Assembly: GCF_900090235.1 (NCBI RefSeq)
Contig: NZ_LT607750.1
Coordinates: 496,001 to 560,000 of the forward strand
Direction: 5' to 3'
Origin: Micromonospora echinaurantiaca
GTDB taxonomy: Bacteria; Actinomycetota; Actinomycetes; Mycobacteriales; Micromonosporaceae
DNA length: 64,000 nucleotides
Made by a program: the position numbers and the translations under genes. Of this stretch, positions 9,254 through 17,444 are shown in pieces. The notes below the pieces were generated by a model. The model was not told where the DNA came from. It worked only from the letters and a program-made list of their open reading frames with translations, and did no database searches. Each line of letters opens with the position of its first letter. The first letter of the stretch is position 1.

Positions 9254-10303
9254 TCAGTGTGCCCGGGGTGGCGCGGTCGATTCGCGGACGACCAGCCGAG
9301 TGGGCAGGATCACCGGAATTCCCGGCGGGCCGTCGCCGGCCGGGGCGGCGAGCGGATCGAGGACCCGGCCGCCGAGCGGGTCGAGCAGCAGCCGGGCGGC
9401 GAGCCGGGCCTGCTCCGCCGCGGGCTGCGCGATCGTGGTCAACCCGAGCGCGCCGGCCAGGTCGTGGTCGTCGATGCCGACCACGCTCACGTCCTGCGGC
9501 ACCCGCAGCCCGGCCTCGCGCAGCGCCGTCATCGCGCCCATCGCCATCTCGTCGCAGGCCGCGAAGATCGCCGTCGGCGGGTCGCCCCGGCGCAGCAGCT
9601 CCTCGGCGGCCCGGGTGCCGCCGTCGATGGTGAACTGCGACTCGACGTCCAGGCTCGGGTCCGGGTGCAGCCCGGCCGCCCGCAGTGCGTCCCGGTAGCC
9701 GCGGCGCCGGTCCAGGTGGGTGGTGAAGGCGAGTTCGTCGTCGGGGTCGCCGGAGATGTGCGCGATCCGGCGGTGGCCGAGGTCGAGCAGGTGCCGGGTG
9801 GCGGTCCGCGCGGCGGCCACGTCGTCGATGCGTACGCACGGCCAGCCGGGCACGCCGGTGCCGGAGCTGACGATCACCCCGGGCAGGTCCAGCGCCCCGA
9901 GAGCGGTCAGGTCGGCCGGTCGCAGCGGGGTGGCGACCAGCATGATCCCGTCCACCCGCTTGTGCAGGTTGGCCGTCCGCAGCACCCGCTGGCGGATCCG
10001 CTCCCGCCCGCCGAGGTTGTACAGCAGCAGGTCGTAGCCGGCCTGGTGGAGGAACTCCTCGACGGTCTCGACGATGACGCCGAAGAACCACCGGGTGATC
10101 CGGGGGACCACCACGGCGACGGTCCCGGTCCGGCCGCCGGCCAGCCGGGAGGCGCTGGGGGAGACCGCGTACTCCAGTTGCTCGGCGGCGGCCAGCACCC
10201 GGCGGCGGGTGGCCGCCGAGACCGTCGGCAGGCCCCGCAGCGCCCGCGAGACGGTGGCCGTGGAGACCCCGGCCAGCCGGGCGACGTCGTCGATCTTCGT
10301 CAT
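9254..10303 (-). CDS. LacI-family transcriptional repressor of the alpha-glucoside operon
   Basis: 349 aa. The N-terminal helix-turn-helix and hinge (IDDVARLAGVSTATVSRALRGLPTVS, residues 4-29) are textbook LacI; the rest is a periplasmic-binding-like effector domain (AIFAACDEMAMGAM, VSVVGIDDHDLAGALGLTTI). The ATG at 10303 is preferred over an in-frame upstream codon at 10324 because homology starts at MTKIDDVARL and a GGGGAG lies upstream. It lies inside the operon between the permease and glucosidase genes. The likely operator is ahead of the binding-protein gene at 13873-13886. Confidence 0.93.
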   Translation of the reverse strand: MTKIDDVARLAGVSTATVSRALRGLPTVSAATRRRVLAAAEQLEYAVSPSASRLAGGRTGTVAVVVPRITRWFFGVIVETVEEFLHQAGYDLLLYNLGGRERIRQRVLRTANLHKRVDGIMLVATPLRPADLTALGALDLPGVIVSSGTGVPGWPCVRIDDVAAARTATRHLLDLGHRRIAHISGDPDDELAFTTHLDRRRGYRDALRAAGLHPDPSLDVESQFTIDGGTRAAEELLRRGDPPTAIFAACDEMAMGAMTALREAGLRVPQDVSVVGIDDHDLAGALGLTTIAQPAAEQARLAARLLLDPLGGRVLDPLAAPAGDGPPGIPVILPTRLVVRESTAPPRAH

Positions 10304-10320
10304 GGTTCCGCGCTCCCCAC

Positions 10321-10359
10321 CCACGCCCGCCGCCGCCGGTCACCCGGCGGCGGCGTGGC
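10321..10359 (-). terminator. GC-rich hairpin after the ABC permease genes
   Basis: Imperfect inverted repeat (CCACGCC/GGCGTGG ends with CG-rich stem and a 3-nt loop) between the second permease gene and the LacI gene. Probably a partial terminator or mRNA processing/stability element that lowers LacI and glucosidase expression relative to transport genes. Confidence 0.45.
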
Positions 10360-10365
10360 CGCGGG

Positions 10366-11331
10366 TCAGCCCTTGACGCTGCCGGCGAGCAGGCCTCGCA
10401 CGAAGTAGCGCTGCAGGGAGAGGAAGACCAGCAGCGGTACGACGATCGAGACGAACGCGCCGGCGGTCAACCGCTGCCACTCGTTGCCCCGGGTGCCGGC
10501 CAGTTCCGCCAGCCGGACGGTGAGCGGGGCGGTCTCGTCGCCGCCGCCGGCGAAGATCAGCGCGACCAGCAGGTCGTTCCAGACCCAGAGGAACTGGAAG
10601 ATGCCGAACGCGGCCAGCGCCGGGGCGACCAGCGGCAGGACGATGGTGCGGAAGATCTTCGGGTGGGTGGCCCCGTCGACCCGGGCCGCCTCCATCAGGT
10701 CCCGGGGCAGCTGCGAGATGAAGTTGTGCAGCAGGAACACGGCGAACGGGAGCGCGAAGCAGGTGTGCGCGAACCACACCTGGGCGAACTTCTGCGCGCC
10801 GTCGAGGTCCCAGGCCGGCAGCAGGGTGATCCCGGCCAGGGTCACCCCGTTGGAGAAGAAGCTGAGCAGCGGCACCAGGGCCATCTGCAGCGGCACGATC
10901 TGCATGGCGAAGATCGCGATGTAGACCCAGTCCCGGCCCCGGAAGTTGATCCACGCGAGCGCGTACGCGGCCAGGGCCGCGAAGGCGAGCGGGAACAGCA
11001 CCGACGGGATGGTGATCGCCAGCGAGTTGATGAAGTAGCTGGCCAGCTGCCCGGACGACGAGGACCGCCCGAACAGCACCTCCTGGTAGTTCTCCAGGGT
11101 GAACTGGGGGTCGCTGAAGAAGGTCCACCAGCCGGTGGTCTTGATCTGGTCCTCTGGCCGGATCGAGGAGATGAACAGGCCGAAGGTCGGGATGGTCCAG
11201 ACCAGCGCGATGACGATCGAGACCACGGTGGCCGTGCGGGTGTTCAGCCGCTTGCGCACCCGGGCGGCCCGGGTCGTCGGCTGGTCGGTCGCCTGCGTGC
11301 CCGTGGCGAGCGTGGGCGTGGTGGTGGTCAT
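10366..11331 (-). CDS. Sugar ABC transporter permease, MalG-like
   Basis: 321 aa with six predicted membrane helices. The binding-protein-dependent permease signature EAARVDGATHPKIFRTIVLP (EAA loop contacting the ATPase) is near residues 210-230, and the C-terminus LQRYFVRGLLAGSVKG is typical of MalG-type CUT1 permeases. It begins 1 nt after the upstream permease stop, so translation is coupled. No ATPase gene is present in the operon; CUT1 systems in actinobacteria commonly share a multi-use MsiK ATPase encoded elsewhere (family knowledge). Confidence 0.93.
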   Translation of the reverse strand: MTTTTPTLATGTQATDQPTTRAARVRKRLNTRTATVVSIVIALVWTIPTFGLFISSIRPEDQIKTTGWWTFFSDPQFTLENYQEVLFGRSSSSGQLASYFINSLAITIPSVLFPLAFAALAAYALAWINFRGRDWVYIAIFAMQIVPLQMALVPLLSFFSNGVTLAGITLLPAWDLDGAQKFAQVWFAHTCFALPFAVFLLHNFISQLPRDLMEAARVDGATHPKIFRTIVLPLVAPALAAFGIFQFLWVWNDLLVALIFAGGGDETAPLTVRLAELAGTRGNEWQRLTAGAFVSIVVPLLVFLSLQRYFVRGLLAGSVKG

Positions 11332-11332
11332 C

Positions 11333-12382
11333 TCAGCCCTCCCGCTGCTGACGCAGGTTGCGGATCTGGTAGATCACGATCGGGATGACCAGGACGAAGA
11401 GGAAGACCGCCAGTGCGGAGCCCTGCCCGTTCTGGCCGTACCGGAACGCCTGGTTGTACATCTCGTTGGCGATCACGCTGGTGTCGTAGTTGCCGTTGGT
11501 GGCGGTCCGGACGATGTCGAAGACCTTCAGGGTGGCGATGGAGAGGGTGACCACCACGACGATCAGCGCCGGCCGGATGCTCGGCAGGGTGATCTGCCAG
11601 AACATCTGCCAGGGGCTGACCCCGTCGAGGCGGGCGGCCTCCACGATGTCCGCCGGGATCGCCTTGATCGCGGCGGAGAGCACCACCATGGCGAAGCCGG
11701 CCTGGATCCACACCATGATCACGATCAGCAGCAGGGTGTTCAGCGGCGACTCGAGCAGCCACTGCTTCGGCTCGCCGCCCAGGCTGACCACGATCTGGTT
11801 GAGCAGGCCGATCTGCTCCTGCCCGTCGCCCCGGTAGGCGTAGACGAACTTCCAGATGATGCTGGCACCGACGAACGAGATCGCCATCGGCATGAAGATG
11901 AGCGACTTCGCCAGGGCCTCGAACCGGGCCTTGTCGACCATGACCGCGTAGAGCAGGCCGATCGAGGTGGCCACCAGGGGCACCAGGAGCACCCAGACCA
12001 GGGTGTTCAGCAGCACCCGGACGATCGAGTTCTCGGTGAACATCCACTCGTAGTTGCTCAGGCCGACCCAGTTCTGGCTGTTGCCGTCCATGAACGACAG
12101 CAGCGTGGTGCGGATGGCCGGGACGACCAGGCCGACGATGAGCAGCAGCACCGTCGGCAGCAGGAAGAAGAGCGCGAAGAGGCCCTCGCGGGGCTTGGTG
12201 CGCGCAGGGAGCGGGGCGCCGCTGGCCGAGGCGGCGATCAGCTGGGCATCGCGGCGCCGGGCGAACCAGGACGGCACCGCGTCGAGCAGCAGGAGCAGGC
12301 CGCCGACCACCGCGACGAAGGCGACCAGTCCCCAGAGCAACATCATCAGCTTCGGCGACTCGTCGGCGAAGTCGAAGTTCAT
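11333..12382 (-). CDS. Sugar ABC transporter permease, MalF-like
   Basis: 349 aa, partner of the MalG-like permease. It has an extra N-terminal membrane segment (residues ~10-35), a cytoplasmic Arg/Lys-rich stretch, then six helices; the EAA loop reads EAARLDGVSPWQMFWQITLP. Start is the ATG at 12382: GGGAGGG ends 3 nt upstream, with a TTG codon directly before the ATG. A stem-loop in the 72-nt gap behind the binding-protein gene probably makes the permeases less abundant than the binding protein. Confidence 0.92.
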   Translation of the reverse strand: MNFDFADESPKLMMLLWGLVAFVAVVGGLLLLLDAVPSWFARRRDAQLIAASASGAPLPARTKPREGLFALFFLLPTVLLLIVGLVVPAIRTTLLSFMDGNSQNWVGLSNYEWMFTENSIVRVLLNTLVWVLLVPLVATSIGLLYAVMVDKARFEALAKSLIFMPMAISFVGASIIWKFVYAYRGDGQEQIGLLNQIVVSLGGEPKQWLLESPLNTLLLIVIMVWIQAGFAMVVLSAAIKAIPADIVEAARLDGVSPWQMFWQITLPSIRPALIVVVVTLSIATLKVFDIVRTATNGNYDTSVIANEMYNQAFRYGQNGQGSALAVFLFVLVIPIVIYQIRNLRQQREG

Positions 12383-12414
12383 CAACCCTCCCAGGGGGTG
12401 TCCGCGAAGCAGGC

Positions 12415-12442
12415 GGGCCGGCCCGCGGTCACGGGCCGGCCC
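12415..12442 (-). promoter_or_regulatory. Intercistronic stem-loop
   Basis: Perfect 11-bp arms (GGGCCGGCCCG at 12415-12425 with its complement at 12432-12442) between the binding-protein stop and the first permease. This position is typical of attenuating or 3'-stabilising hairpins in binding-protein operons. Confidence 0.6.
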
Positions 12443-12453
12443 ACCGTCTCAGG

Positions 12454-13803
12454 TCACTTCGGCCAGTTGCTCTCGATGCCCTGGAGCACCGTCGCGGTGT
12501 CCTTGCCGTTCACCCAGTCGACCATGCCCTTCCAGAAGGTCCCGGCGCCGACCGCCGCCGGCATCAGGTCGGAACCGTCGAACCGGAAGACAGTGCTCTT
12601 GTCCTGGAGGATCTGGACGGAGAGCTTGTCGATCGGGTTGGCGACGTTGGCCAGGTCGAGCTTGTTGTTCGCCGACACCCAGTCGCCGATCTTGGCGCGG
12701 CTGTTCGCGTGCTCACCGGAGGCGAGGTAGGTCTGCACCGCCTGCACCTCGGGGCGGTCGGCGAAGGCCGCGACGAACTCGCCGCCGCCCAGCACCGGCT
12801 TGCCCTTCGCCGGGTCGATGGCCGGGAAGTAGAAGGCGAAGACGTCGCCGTCCTCGGCCACCTTGGTGCCCTCGGGCCACTGGTTGGCGTAGAACGACGC
12901 CTGCCGGTGCAGCGCGCACTTGCCGGTGGTGATCGGCACGCCGGCCTCCTGGAAGGAGGTGGTGGCGATGCTCTTCACCCCGCCGAAGCCGCCGTTGACG
13001 TACTTCTCGTTCTTGAGGATCTGACCGGCCCGGTCCAGCGCCTCGGCGACCTTCGGGTCGTTGAACGGGATGCCGTGGGTGGTCCACTGGTCGTAGACCT
13101 CGGGGGTCTGCGTCCGCAGCATCAGGTCTTCGATCCAGTCGGTGGCCGGCCAGCCGGTCGCGTCACCGGACTCGATGCCGGCGCACCACGGCTTGGTGCC
13201 GGTCGCGGCGATCGTGTCGCTGAGCTTGATCAGGTCATCCCAACTGGTCGGGACGGTCCAGCCCTTCTCCTTGAACGTCTTCGGCGAGTACCACACGAAC
13301 GACTTGACGTTCGAGCCGAGCGGGGCGCCGTAGAAGGCGCCGTTGACGGTCGAGTACTTCAGCCAGTCGGCCGGGTAGTTCTGCTCGGCCATCGCCTTGG
13401 TGTCGGCGCCGGCCGGCTTCAGCTTGCCCTGGTCGACGAAGCGCTTCAGCAGCCCCGGCTGGGGGATGAAGGCCAGGTCGGGGGCGTTGCCACCGTCGAC
13501 CCGGACGCCGAGCTGCGCCTCGAACTCACCGCTGCCCTCGTGGTCGATCTCGATCCCGGTGCACTCGGTGAACTGCTCCCAGGACTGCTCCAGGCGGTCG
13601 GCCTCGATGTCCCGGATCGACGAGTAGATCGAGACCTTCTTGCCCTCGTGGCCCTGGTACTTCTCGTATGCGGCACACTCCGCGGAGCCCGCGTTGCTGC
13701 TCTTGTCGTCGTCGCCGCCGGTGCCGCAGGCGGTGGCGCTGAGCGCCAGCCCCAGTACGCCGGCGATCGCGAAGGCCTGGCGTGGTCTGGCAAAGACCGC
13801 CAT
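12454..13803 (-). CDS. Extracellular solute-binding lipoprotein of an alpha-glucoside ABC importer
   Basis: 449 aa family 1 solute-binding protein. The N-terminus has a signal sequence and lipobox (LALSATACGTGG, lipidated Cys near residue 23), so it is anchored outside the membrane. Later segments (ADWLKYSTVNGAFYGAPLGSN, TSWDDLIKLSDTIAATG, GKCALHRQASF) are typical of maltose/alpha-glucoside binding proteins. Start ATG at 13803 follows GGAGG by 6 nt. It is the first gene of the operon with two permeases, LacI repressor and GH13 enzyme, which together point to uptake of maltose, trehalose-like or isomaltose-type sugars; the exact ligand is not decided. Confidence 0.93.
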   Translation of the reverse strand: MAVFARPRQAFAIAGVLGLALSATACGTGGDDDKSSNAGSAECAAYEKYQGHEGKKVSIYSSIRDIEADRLEQSWEQFTECTGIEIDHEGSGEFEAQLGVRVDGGNAPDLAFIPQPGLLKRFVDQGKLKPAGADTKAMAEQNYPADWLKYSTVNGAFYGAPLGSNVKSFVWYSPKTFKEKGWTVPTSWDDLIKLSDTIAATGTKPWCAGIESGDATGWPATDWIEDLMLRTQTPEVYDQWTTHGIPFNDPKVAEALDRAGQILKNEKYVNGGFGGVKSIATTSFQEAGVPITTGKCALHRQASFYANQWPEGTKVAEDGDVFAFYFPAIDPAKGKPVLGGGEFVAAFADRPEVQAVQTYLASGEHANSRAKIGDWVSANNKLDLANVANPIDKLSVQILQDKSTVFRFDGSDLMPAAVGAGTFWKGMVDWVNGKDTATVLQGIESNWPK

Positions 13804-13872
13804 GCCGTCCTCCTTTCTTGCCGGCGCGGTCCACGAGCGTGACCCGGCGCCGGTCCGATGGGCGTCCCCACA

Positions 13873-13886
13873 TGTAAGCGCTTGCA
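13873..13886. promoter_or_regulatory. LacI-family operator
   Basis: TGTAAGCGCTTGCA, a near-perfect palindrome with the central CG and AAGCGCTT core preferred by LacI/GalR regulators, 70 nt upstream of the binding-protein start. The only LacI-family gene here is the fourth gene of the same operon, so autoregulated control is the simplest reading. Confidence 0.8.
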
Positions 13887-14053
13887 TCTGGTCCGGTCCA
13901 GCCCTCGCCGGACACGACCGAGTAACAATCCGGAAACCCGCCCGCCGCCTGATGGGCACGCTCCCACCCTGCATTTTCACCCCTTTCGATCGATGGCGAT
14001 TTCTGTCACGCTGAAGGCAGGTGATCGAAGGATTTCGACATAGGAGGTGCTGG

Positions 14054-14827
14054 ATGGGTAAGCGGTGGTTCAGCCTGATCGCGGCAGGACTGCTCGTGGT
14101 GGGGGTCACACTCCCGGCGGCCCCGGCGATGGCCGCCCCGACGTTCAAGGTCCCGTTCCCCTGCGGGCAGACCTGGTCCGGGCAGACCCGCACCAACCAC
14201 AGCCCCGCGTACGCGGTCGACTTCAACCGCACCGACGACCTCGGCGATCCGGTGGTGGCCAGCGCCCCCGGCACCGTCGACCGGGTCACCGATCTCGGCG
14301 GCACGAGCTACGGCAAGTACGTACGGATCAGCCACGCCGGCGGCTACCACACCTACTACGCCCACCTGAACGGCTTCAACGTCTCGGTCGGGCAGAGCGT
14401 CGGCTACGGCAAGGTGATCGGCTGGGTCGGCAGCACCGGCGGCTCGACCGGCCCGCACTTGCACTACGAGCAGCGGCTGAACGGCAGCGACATCCAGGTC
14501 CGGTTCAACGGCGCGCTGGCGCTGTACTGGGGGACCAAGAACTACACCAGCGACAACGGCTGCGGCAGCGCGACCGGCTCCGGCACCGTGAACACCAGCG
14601 GCACCCCGCTCACCGTGCGTTCCGGCCCGGGCACCGGCTACGCCGCGGTCGGCACCGTCGCTGACGGCGCCAACGTGACGATCTACTGCCAGACCAGCGG
14701 CACCAGCGTGACCGGCACCTACGGCACCAGCTCGATCTGGGACCGGATCGGCAGCGGGCGCTTCATCGCCGACGCCTACGTCTACACCGGCTACGACGGT
14801 TACATCCCGAACGTGCCACGCTGCTGA
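14054..14827 (+). CDS. Secreted M23 (LytM) family peptidase with SH3-like C-terminal domain
   Basis: 257 aa. Residues 1-31 form a signal peptide ending APAMA. The LytM domain shows the zinc ligands: NHSPAYAVDF (His and Asp) and GPHLHYEQ (HxH), with GTVDRVTDLGG and YYAHLNGFNVSVGQSV between. After residue ~185 an SH3b-like domain (TPLTVRSGPGTGYAAVGTV) likely binds cell wall. It would cleave peptide cross-bridges in peptidoglycan outside the cell. AGGAGG precedes the ATG by 7 nt, favouring this start over one at 14021. A terminator hairpin follows. Confidence 0.92.
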   Translation: MGKRWFSLIAAGLLVVGVTLPAAPAMAAPTFKVPFPCGQTWSGQTRTNHSPAYAVDFNRTDDLGDPVVASAPGTVDRVTDLGGTSYGKYVRISHAGGYHTYYAHLNGFNVSVGQSVGYGKVIGWVGSTGGSTGPHLHYEQRLNGSDIQVRFNGALALYWGTKNYTSDNGCGSATGSGTVNTSGTPLTVRSGPGTGYAAVGTVADGANVTIYCQTSGTSVTGTYGTSSIWDRIGSGRFIADAYVYTGYDGYIPNVPRC

Positions 14828-14832
14828 CTGCG

Positions 14833-14866
14833 GCGGCGGGGCCCCGGCAACGCGGGGTCCCGCCGC
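14833..14866. terminator. Bidirectional terminator hairpin
   Basis: 14-bp GC-rich inverted repeat (14833-14846 with 14853-14866, 6-nt loop) between two convergent genes. Confidence 0.65.
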
Positions 14867-15355
14867 TCAGCCGTTCAGCCGCCAGATGGCGAAGTTGAGC
14901 GCGCCGGCGAAGGTGACCCACGCCCAGTACGGCAGCAGCAGCACCGCCGCCAGCCGTCGGACCCGGTCGAACAGCACGACCGTCACCGCGATCGCCAGCC
15001 AGAGCAGCACCAGCTCGGCGAAGGCCAACCCGTACCTGCCGGCGCCGAAGAAGAGCGGGGTCCAGCTCGCGTTCAGCACCAGCTGCACGGTCCAGGCGAC
15101 GAGCGCCGCGCCGAAGCCGACCCGCCGCCAGACCAGCCAGCCGGCCAGCGCGATCAGCGCGTAGAGGAGGGTCCAGACCGGGCCGAAGAGCCACGAGGGC
15201 GGGGCCCAGGCCGGCTGTTCGAGCGCCGCGTACTCCGCGCCGGTGCCCCGGACGCCCAACCCGCCGATCGCGGCCGCGACGAAGACCGCCGCGGCGAACC
15301 CGAGCAGGGCCCACCACTGCCGTGCGCCGTGCCGGTTGCGCTCGGATATCTCCAT
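14867..15355 (-). CDS. TspO/MBR family membrane protein
   Basis: 162 aa with five hydrophobic helices. The family signature is clear: LEQPAWAPPSWLFGPVWTLLYALIALAGWLVWR, then LNASWTPLFFGAGRYGLAFAEL and a WVTFAGALNFAIWRLN ending. TspO proteins bind porphyrins and related ligands; the bacterial role is usually stress- or tetrapyrrole-related (family knowledge). The start at 15355 matches the homology; an in-frame upstream codon at 15388 adds unrelated residues. The start codon sits in the middle of a palindrome (15345-15367). Confidence 0.93.
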   Translation of the reverse strand: MEISERNRHGARQWWALLGFAAAVFVAAAIGGLGVRGTGAEYAALEQPAWAPPSWLFGPVWTLLYALIALAGWLVWRRVGFGAALVAWTVQLVLNASWTPLFFGAGRYGLAFAELVLLWLAIAVTVVLFDRVRRLAAVLLLPYWAWVTFAGALNFAIWRLNG

Positions 15356-15367
15356 GGTCGAGATATC
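15345..15367. promoter_or_regulatory. Palindrome flanking the tspO start codon
   Basis: GATATCTC at 15345-15352 and GAGATATC at 15360-15367 are perfect 8-bp arms with a 7-nt spacer that contains the ATG. The ATATCTCGA-type half-site resembles sites bound by MarR/PadR-type repressors. As RNA it would put the start codon in a hairpin loop. Confidence 0.55.
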
Positions 15368-15510
15368 ACCGCCGAACGAGGTCGGCAAACCTCCCGGACC
15401 GGGCCGGAACGCACGACGCCGGGGTCATCACGTCCGGGTGCTCCTGTCGGGAGGACGGAGCTCCGGCCGCGACGACCCCGGCGGGTCCGGGTGTGCGTAC
15501 GGCGGCGAGG

Positions 15511-15654
15511 TCAATTGAAGATGCTGACCCCACCCGGGCCCACCAACAGCCCGACCACGATGAGGACGATGCCCCACAGGATCTGCCGGCGGAACAGCGC
15601 CAGGATGCCGGCGACCACGAGCACGACTGCGAGAATCCAGAGAATCAGCTCCAT
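15511..15654 (-). CDS. Small membrane protein with GPGG motif
   Basis: 47 aa: one long hydrophobic stretch (LILWILAVVLVVAGILALF), a short basic loop (RRQ), a second hydrophobic stretch (ILWGIVLIVVGLLV), then GPGGVSIFN. This pattern matches the short GPGG-motif membrane proteins common in actinobacteria, whose function is unknown. Its ATG at 15654 overlaps the last 10 nt of the upstream metallophosphoesterase gene, so it is probably translated by coupling from the same mRNA. Confidence 0.75.
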   Translation of the reverse strand: MELILWILAVVLVVAGILALFRRQILWGIVLIVVGLLVGPGGVSIFN

Positions 15655-16421
15655 GACCGCTCCATACCCGAGGTTCCGATCCGGGAAACCTGGTGTTGAT
15701 CGAGGTGGTCGCCCAGGTGGAAGACGCTGTAGGCCTGCTTGATCACCGGGTGGGCGACGTTGCGCACCCGGACCCCGCCCGGCGTGGTGCCGCGCTCGGT
15801 GCCGGCGTGCGCGTGCCCGTGCAGGGCGAGCGCGGTCGGCGCCGAGTCGATCGCCTGCCCCAGCTGGTACGCGCCCAGGAACGGGTAGATCTCCAGCGGC
15901 TCGCCGGCCAGCGTGTCCGGCACCGGCGCGTAGTGGGTGAGCGCCACCAGCAGGTCGCAGTCGAGCGAGTGCAGCGCCTCGGCCAGCCGGTCGGCGCTGT
16001 CGGTGGTGGTCCGTACGAACGCCTTCATCTCCGGCTCGCCGAAGTCGCTGGCGCACCGACCGGCGAACCCGCCGCCGAAGCCCTTGACCCCGGCGACGCC
16101 GAGCCGACCGCCGGCGCACTCCAGCACCACCCCGTTGCCCTCCAGCACGGTGATGCCGGCGTCCTCCAGCACCCGCACCACCTGCGGCACCTGGTCGCAC
16201 TGGTGGTCGTGGTTGCCCAGCACGGTCACCACCGGCACGCCGAGCCCACCGAACTCCTGGGCCACGCAGCGCGCCTCCGACTCGGTCCCGTGCCGGGTCA
16301 GGTCCCCGGCGAGCAGCAGCGCGTCGGCGTGCTCGGGCAGCTCCTCCAGGGCCGGCCGGAACCGGCCGACCACGTCCTCGTCCAGATGCACGTCGCCCAC
16401 GGCGGCGATCCGGATCACCAT
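15645..16421 (-). CDS. Calcineurin-like metallophosphoesterase
   Basis: 258 aa. All five motifs of the family are present in order: GDVHLDED (residues ~9-16), LLAGDLTRHG, LGNHDHQ, LTHYAPVP and LHGHAHAGTERG. It hydrolyses a phosphoester using two metal ions; substrate is not apparent. No signal peptide, so cytoplasmic. Its 3' end overlaps the GPGG small membrane protein gene, and the BON-domain gene lies 10 nt upstream of its start on the same strand, so the run 17282 to 15511 may be one transcript. Confidence 0.93.
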   Translation of the reverse strand: MVIRIAAVGDVHLDEDVVGRFRPALEELPEHADALLLAGDLTRHGTESEARCVAQEFGGLGVPVVTVLGNHDHQCDQVPQVVRVLEDAGITVLEGNGVVLECAGGRLGVAGVKGFGGGFAGRCASDFGEPEMKAFVRTTTDSADRLAEALHSLDCDLLVALTHYAPVPDTLAGEPLEIYPFLGAYQLGQAIDSAPTALALHGHAHAGTERGTTPGGVRVRNVAHPVIKQAYSVFHLGDHLDQHQVSRIGTSGMERSWS

Positions 16422-16431
16422 CGAACCTCCC

Positions 16432-16701
16432 TCAGGGCAGTTCCTCGATCTGGGTGGGCGCCTGCGCGCGGATCACCCCGATGTCGCTGGTGATCGGCTC
16501 GTCGGGAAAGCGCTCGGCCACCCGGCGCAGGATCTCCTCGCGCCGGTGCGGGCTCTCCACCTCGCCGGAGATCACGAGGGCGTGTTCCCGGCGGGTCACG
16601 GTGATGCCCTGCTCGGCCACGTCCGGGTCCTCGGTCAGCATCCGGTGGATCTCCGCTTCGACGTACGCGTCGGGTGGCCCGGCGCCGCGATGCACGGTCA
16701 C
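16432..16701 (-). CDS. BON-domain-like protein
   Basis: 89 aa. VEAEIHRMLTEDPDVAEQGITVTRREHALVISGEVES (residues ~13-50) followed by RREEILRRVAERFPDEPITSDIGV is the alternating helix-strand pattern of a BON domain, a small phospholipid- or ligand-binding fold. No signal peptide. The start GTG at 16701 overlaps the upstream nucleotidyltransferase stop (GTGA), so translation is coupled. Function unknown. Confidence 0.78.
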   Translation of the reverse strand: MTVHRGAGPPDAYVEAEIHRMLTEDPDVAEQGITVTRREHALVISGEVESPHRREEILRRVAERFPDEPITSDIGVIRAQAPTQIEELP

Positions 16702-17282
16702 GGTGTCCCCTTCCCCTCCGGGGTGCCGGAGTACGGCACCACGTCCAGCCGGTCGAGCAGCACCAGGAACGCCTCCGCGTACGGCGAGTGCTGCGTCTCC
16801 TTCCGTACCCGTTCCCAGTCGATCTGCTCCCGCAACGAGCGGGCCAGTGGCAGACCGCGGGCGAAATCGCAGTAGTGCTGGGAGAAGCTGAGCAGTTTGT
16901 GCACCATTAGCTGGGTGGCCGAGAGCACCGGCATGTGGATGGCGTCGACCGGCCGCACGACGGTGTCGGCGAAGGTCTCCTCGGTCACCGGGGTCTCGAT
17001 CGGCCGGTGGATCAGGTCCACCATCCGCCCGTCGTCGTAGACCTTGACCAGCCAGTCCTCCGGCGGGCGCTCGGCGGTGAAGCCGGCCTCGACCAGCGCC
17101 TCCAGAGCGCGGTCGACGTCCTCGCCGCGGATCAGGAAGTCCACGTCGTGCTCGCTGGAGTGGCCGCCGTGCGCGTAGACCGCGAAGCTGCCGCCCAGGG
17201 CGAACGGGATCTCGGACTGCTTGAGCACGGCGGCGACCTTCTTCAGGGTGGTTACCAGGGTCTCGTCTCCGCGCTCGGCCAT
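16698..17282 (-). CDS. Nucleotidyltransferase-fold protein
   Basis: 194 aa. The motif IPFALGGSFAVYAHGGHSSEHDVDFLI (residues ~26-52) contains the GGS and the DVD acidic pair of the nucleotidyltransferase superfamily; YDDGRMVDLIHRP supplies the third Asp. Homologues are stand-alone proteins of unknown substrate, some related to AbiEii-type toxins, but no antitoxin-like partner adjoins here, so a toxin role is unsupported. It heads a short operon with the BON protein and metallophosphoesterase. Confidence 0.85.
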   Translation of the reverse strand: MAERGDETLVTTLKKVAAVLKQSEIPFALGGSFAVYAHGGHSSEHDVDFLIRGEDVDRALEALVEAGFTAERPPEDWLVKVYDDGRMVDLIHRPIETPVTEETFADTVVRPVDAIHMPVLSATQLMVHKLLSFSQHYCDFARGLPLARSLREQIDWERVRKETQHSPYAEAFLVLLDRLDVVPYSGTPEGKGTP

Positions 17283-17444
17283 CTGGATCTCCCGTCGTCA
17301 TGAGGTGGACAGGCGGTTGGGATCGAACTTCGATACCCGGCATTCCGGTCGCCCACACCTGGCCCGGTCCCGGGTGGGTGCCAACAGGGAGCATGCTGGA
17401 CAAATCACCCGGCACCCGAGCGTGCGTCGGATAGCCTGTGTCGG

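Noticed and set aside
16698..17282. Toxin-antitoxin reading of the nucleotidyltransferase and BON genes
   Set aside because: The nucleotidyltransferase could resemble AbiEii-type toxins, but the coupled partner is a BON-like protein and the operon includes a phosphoesterase; no antitoxin features.
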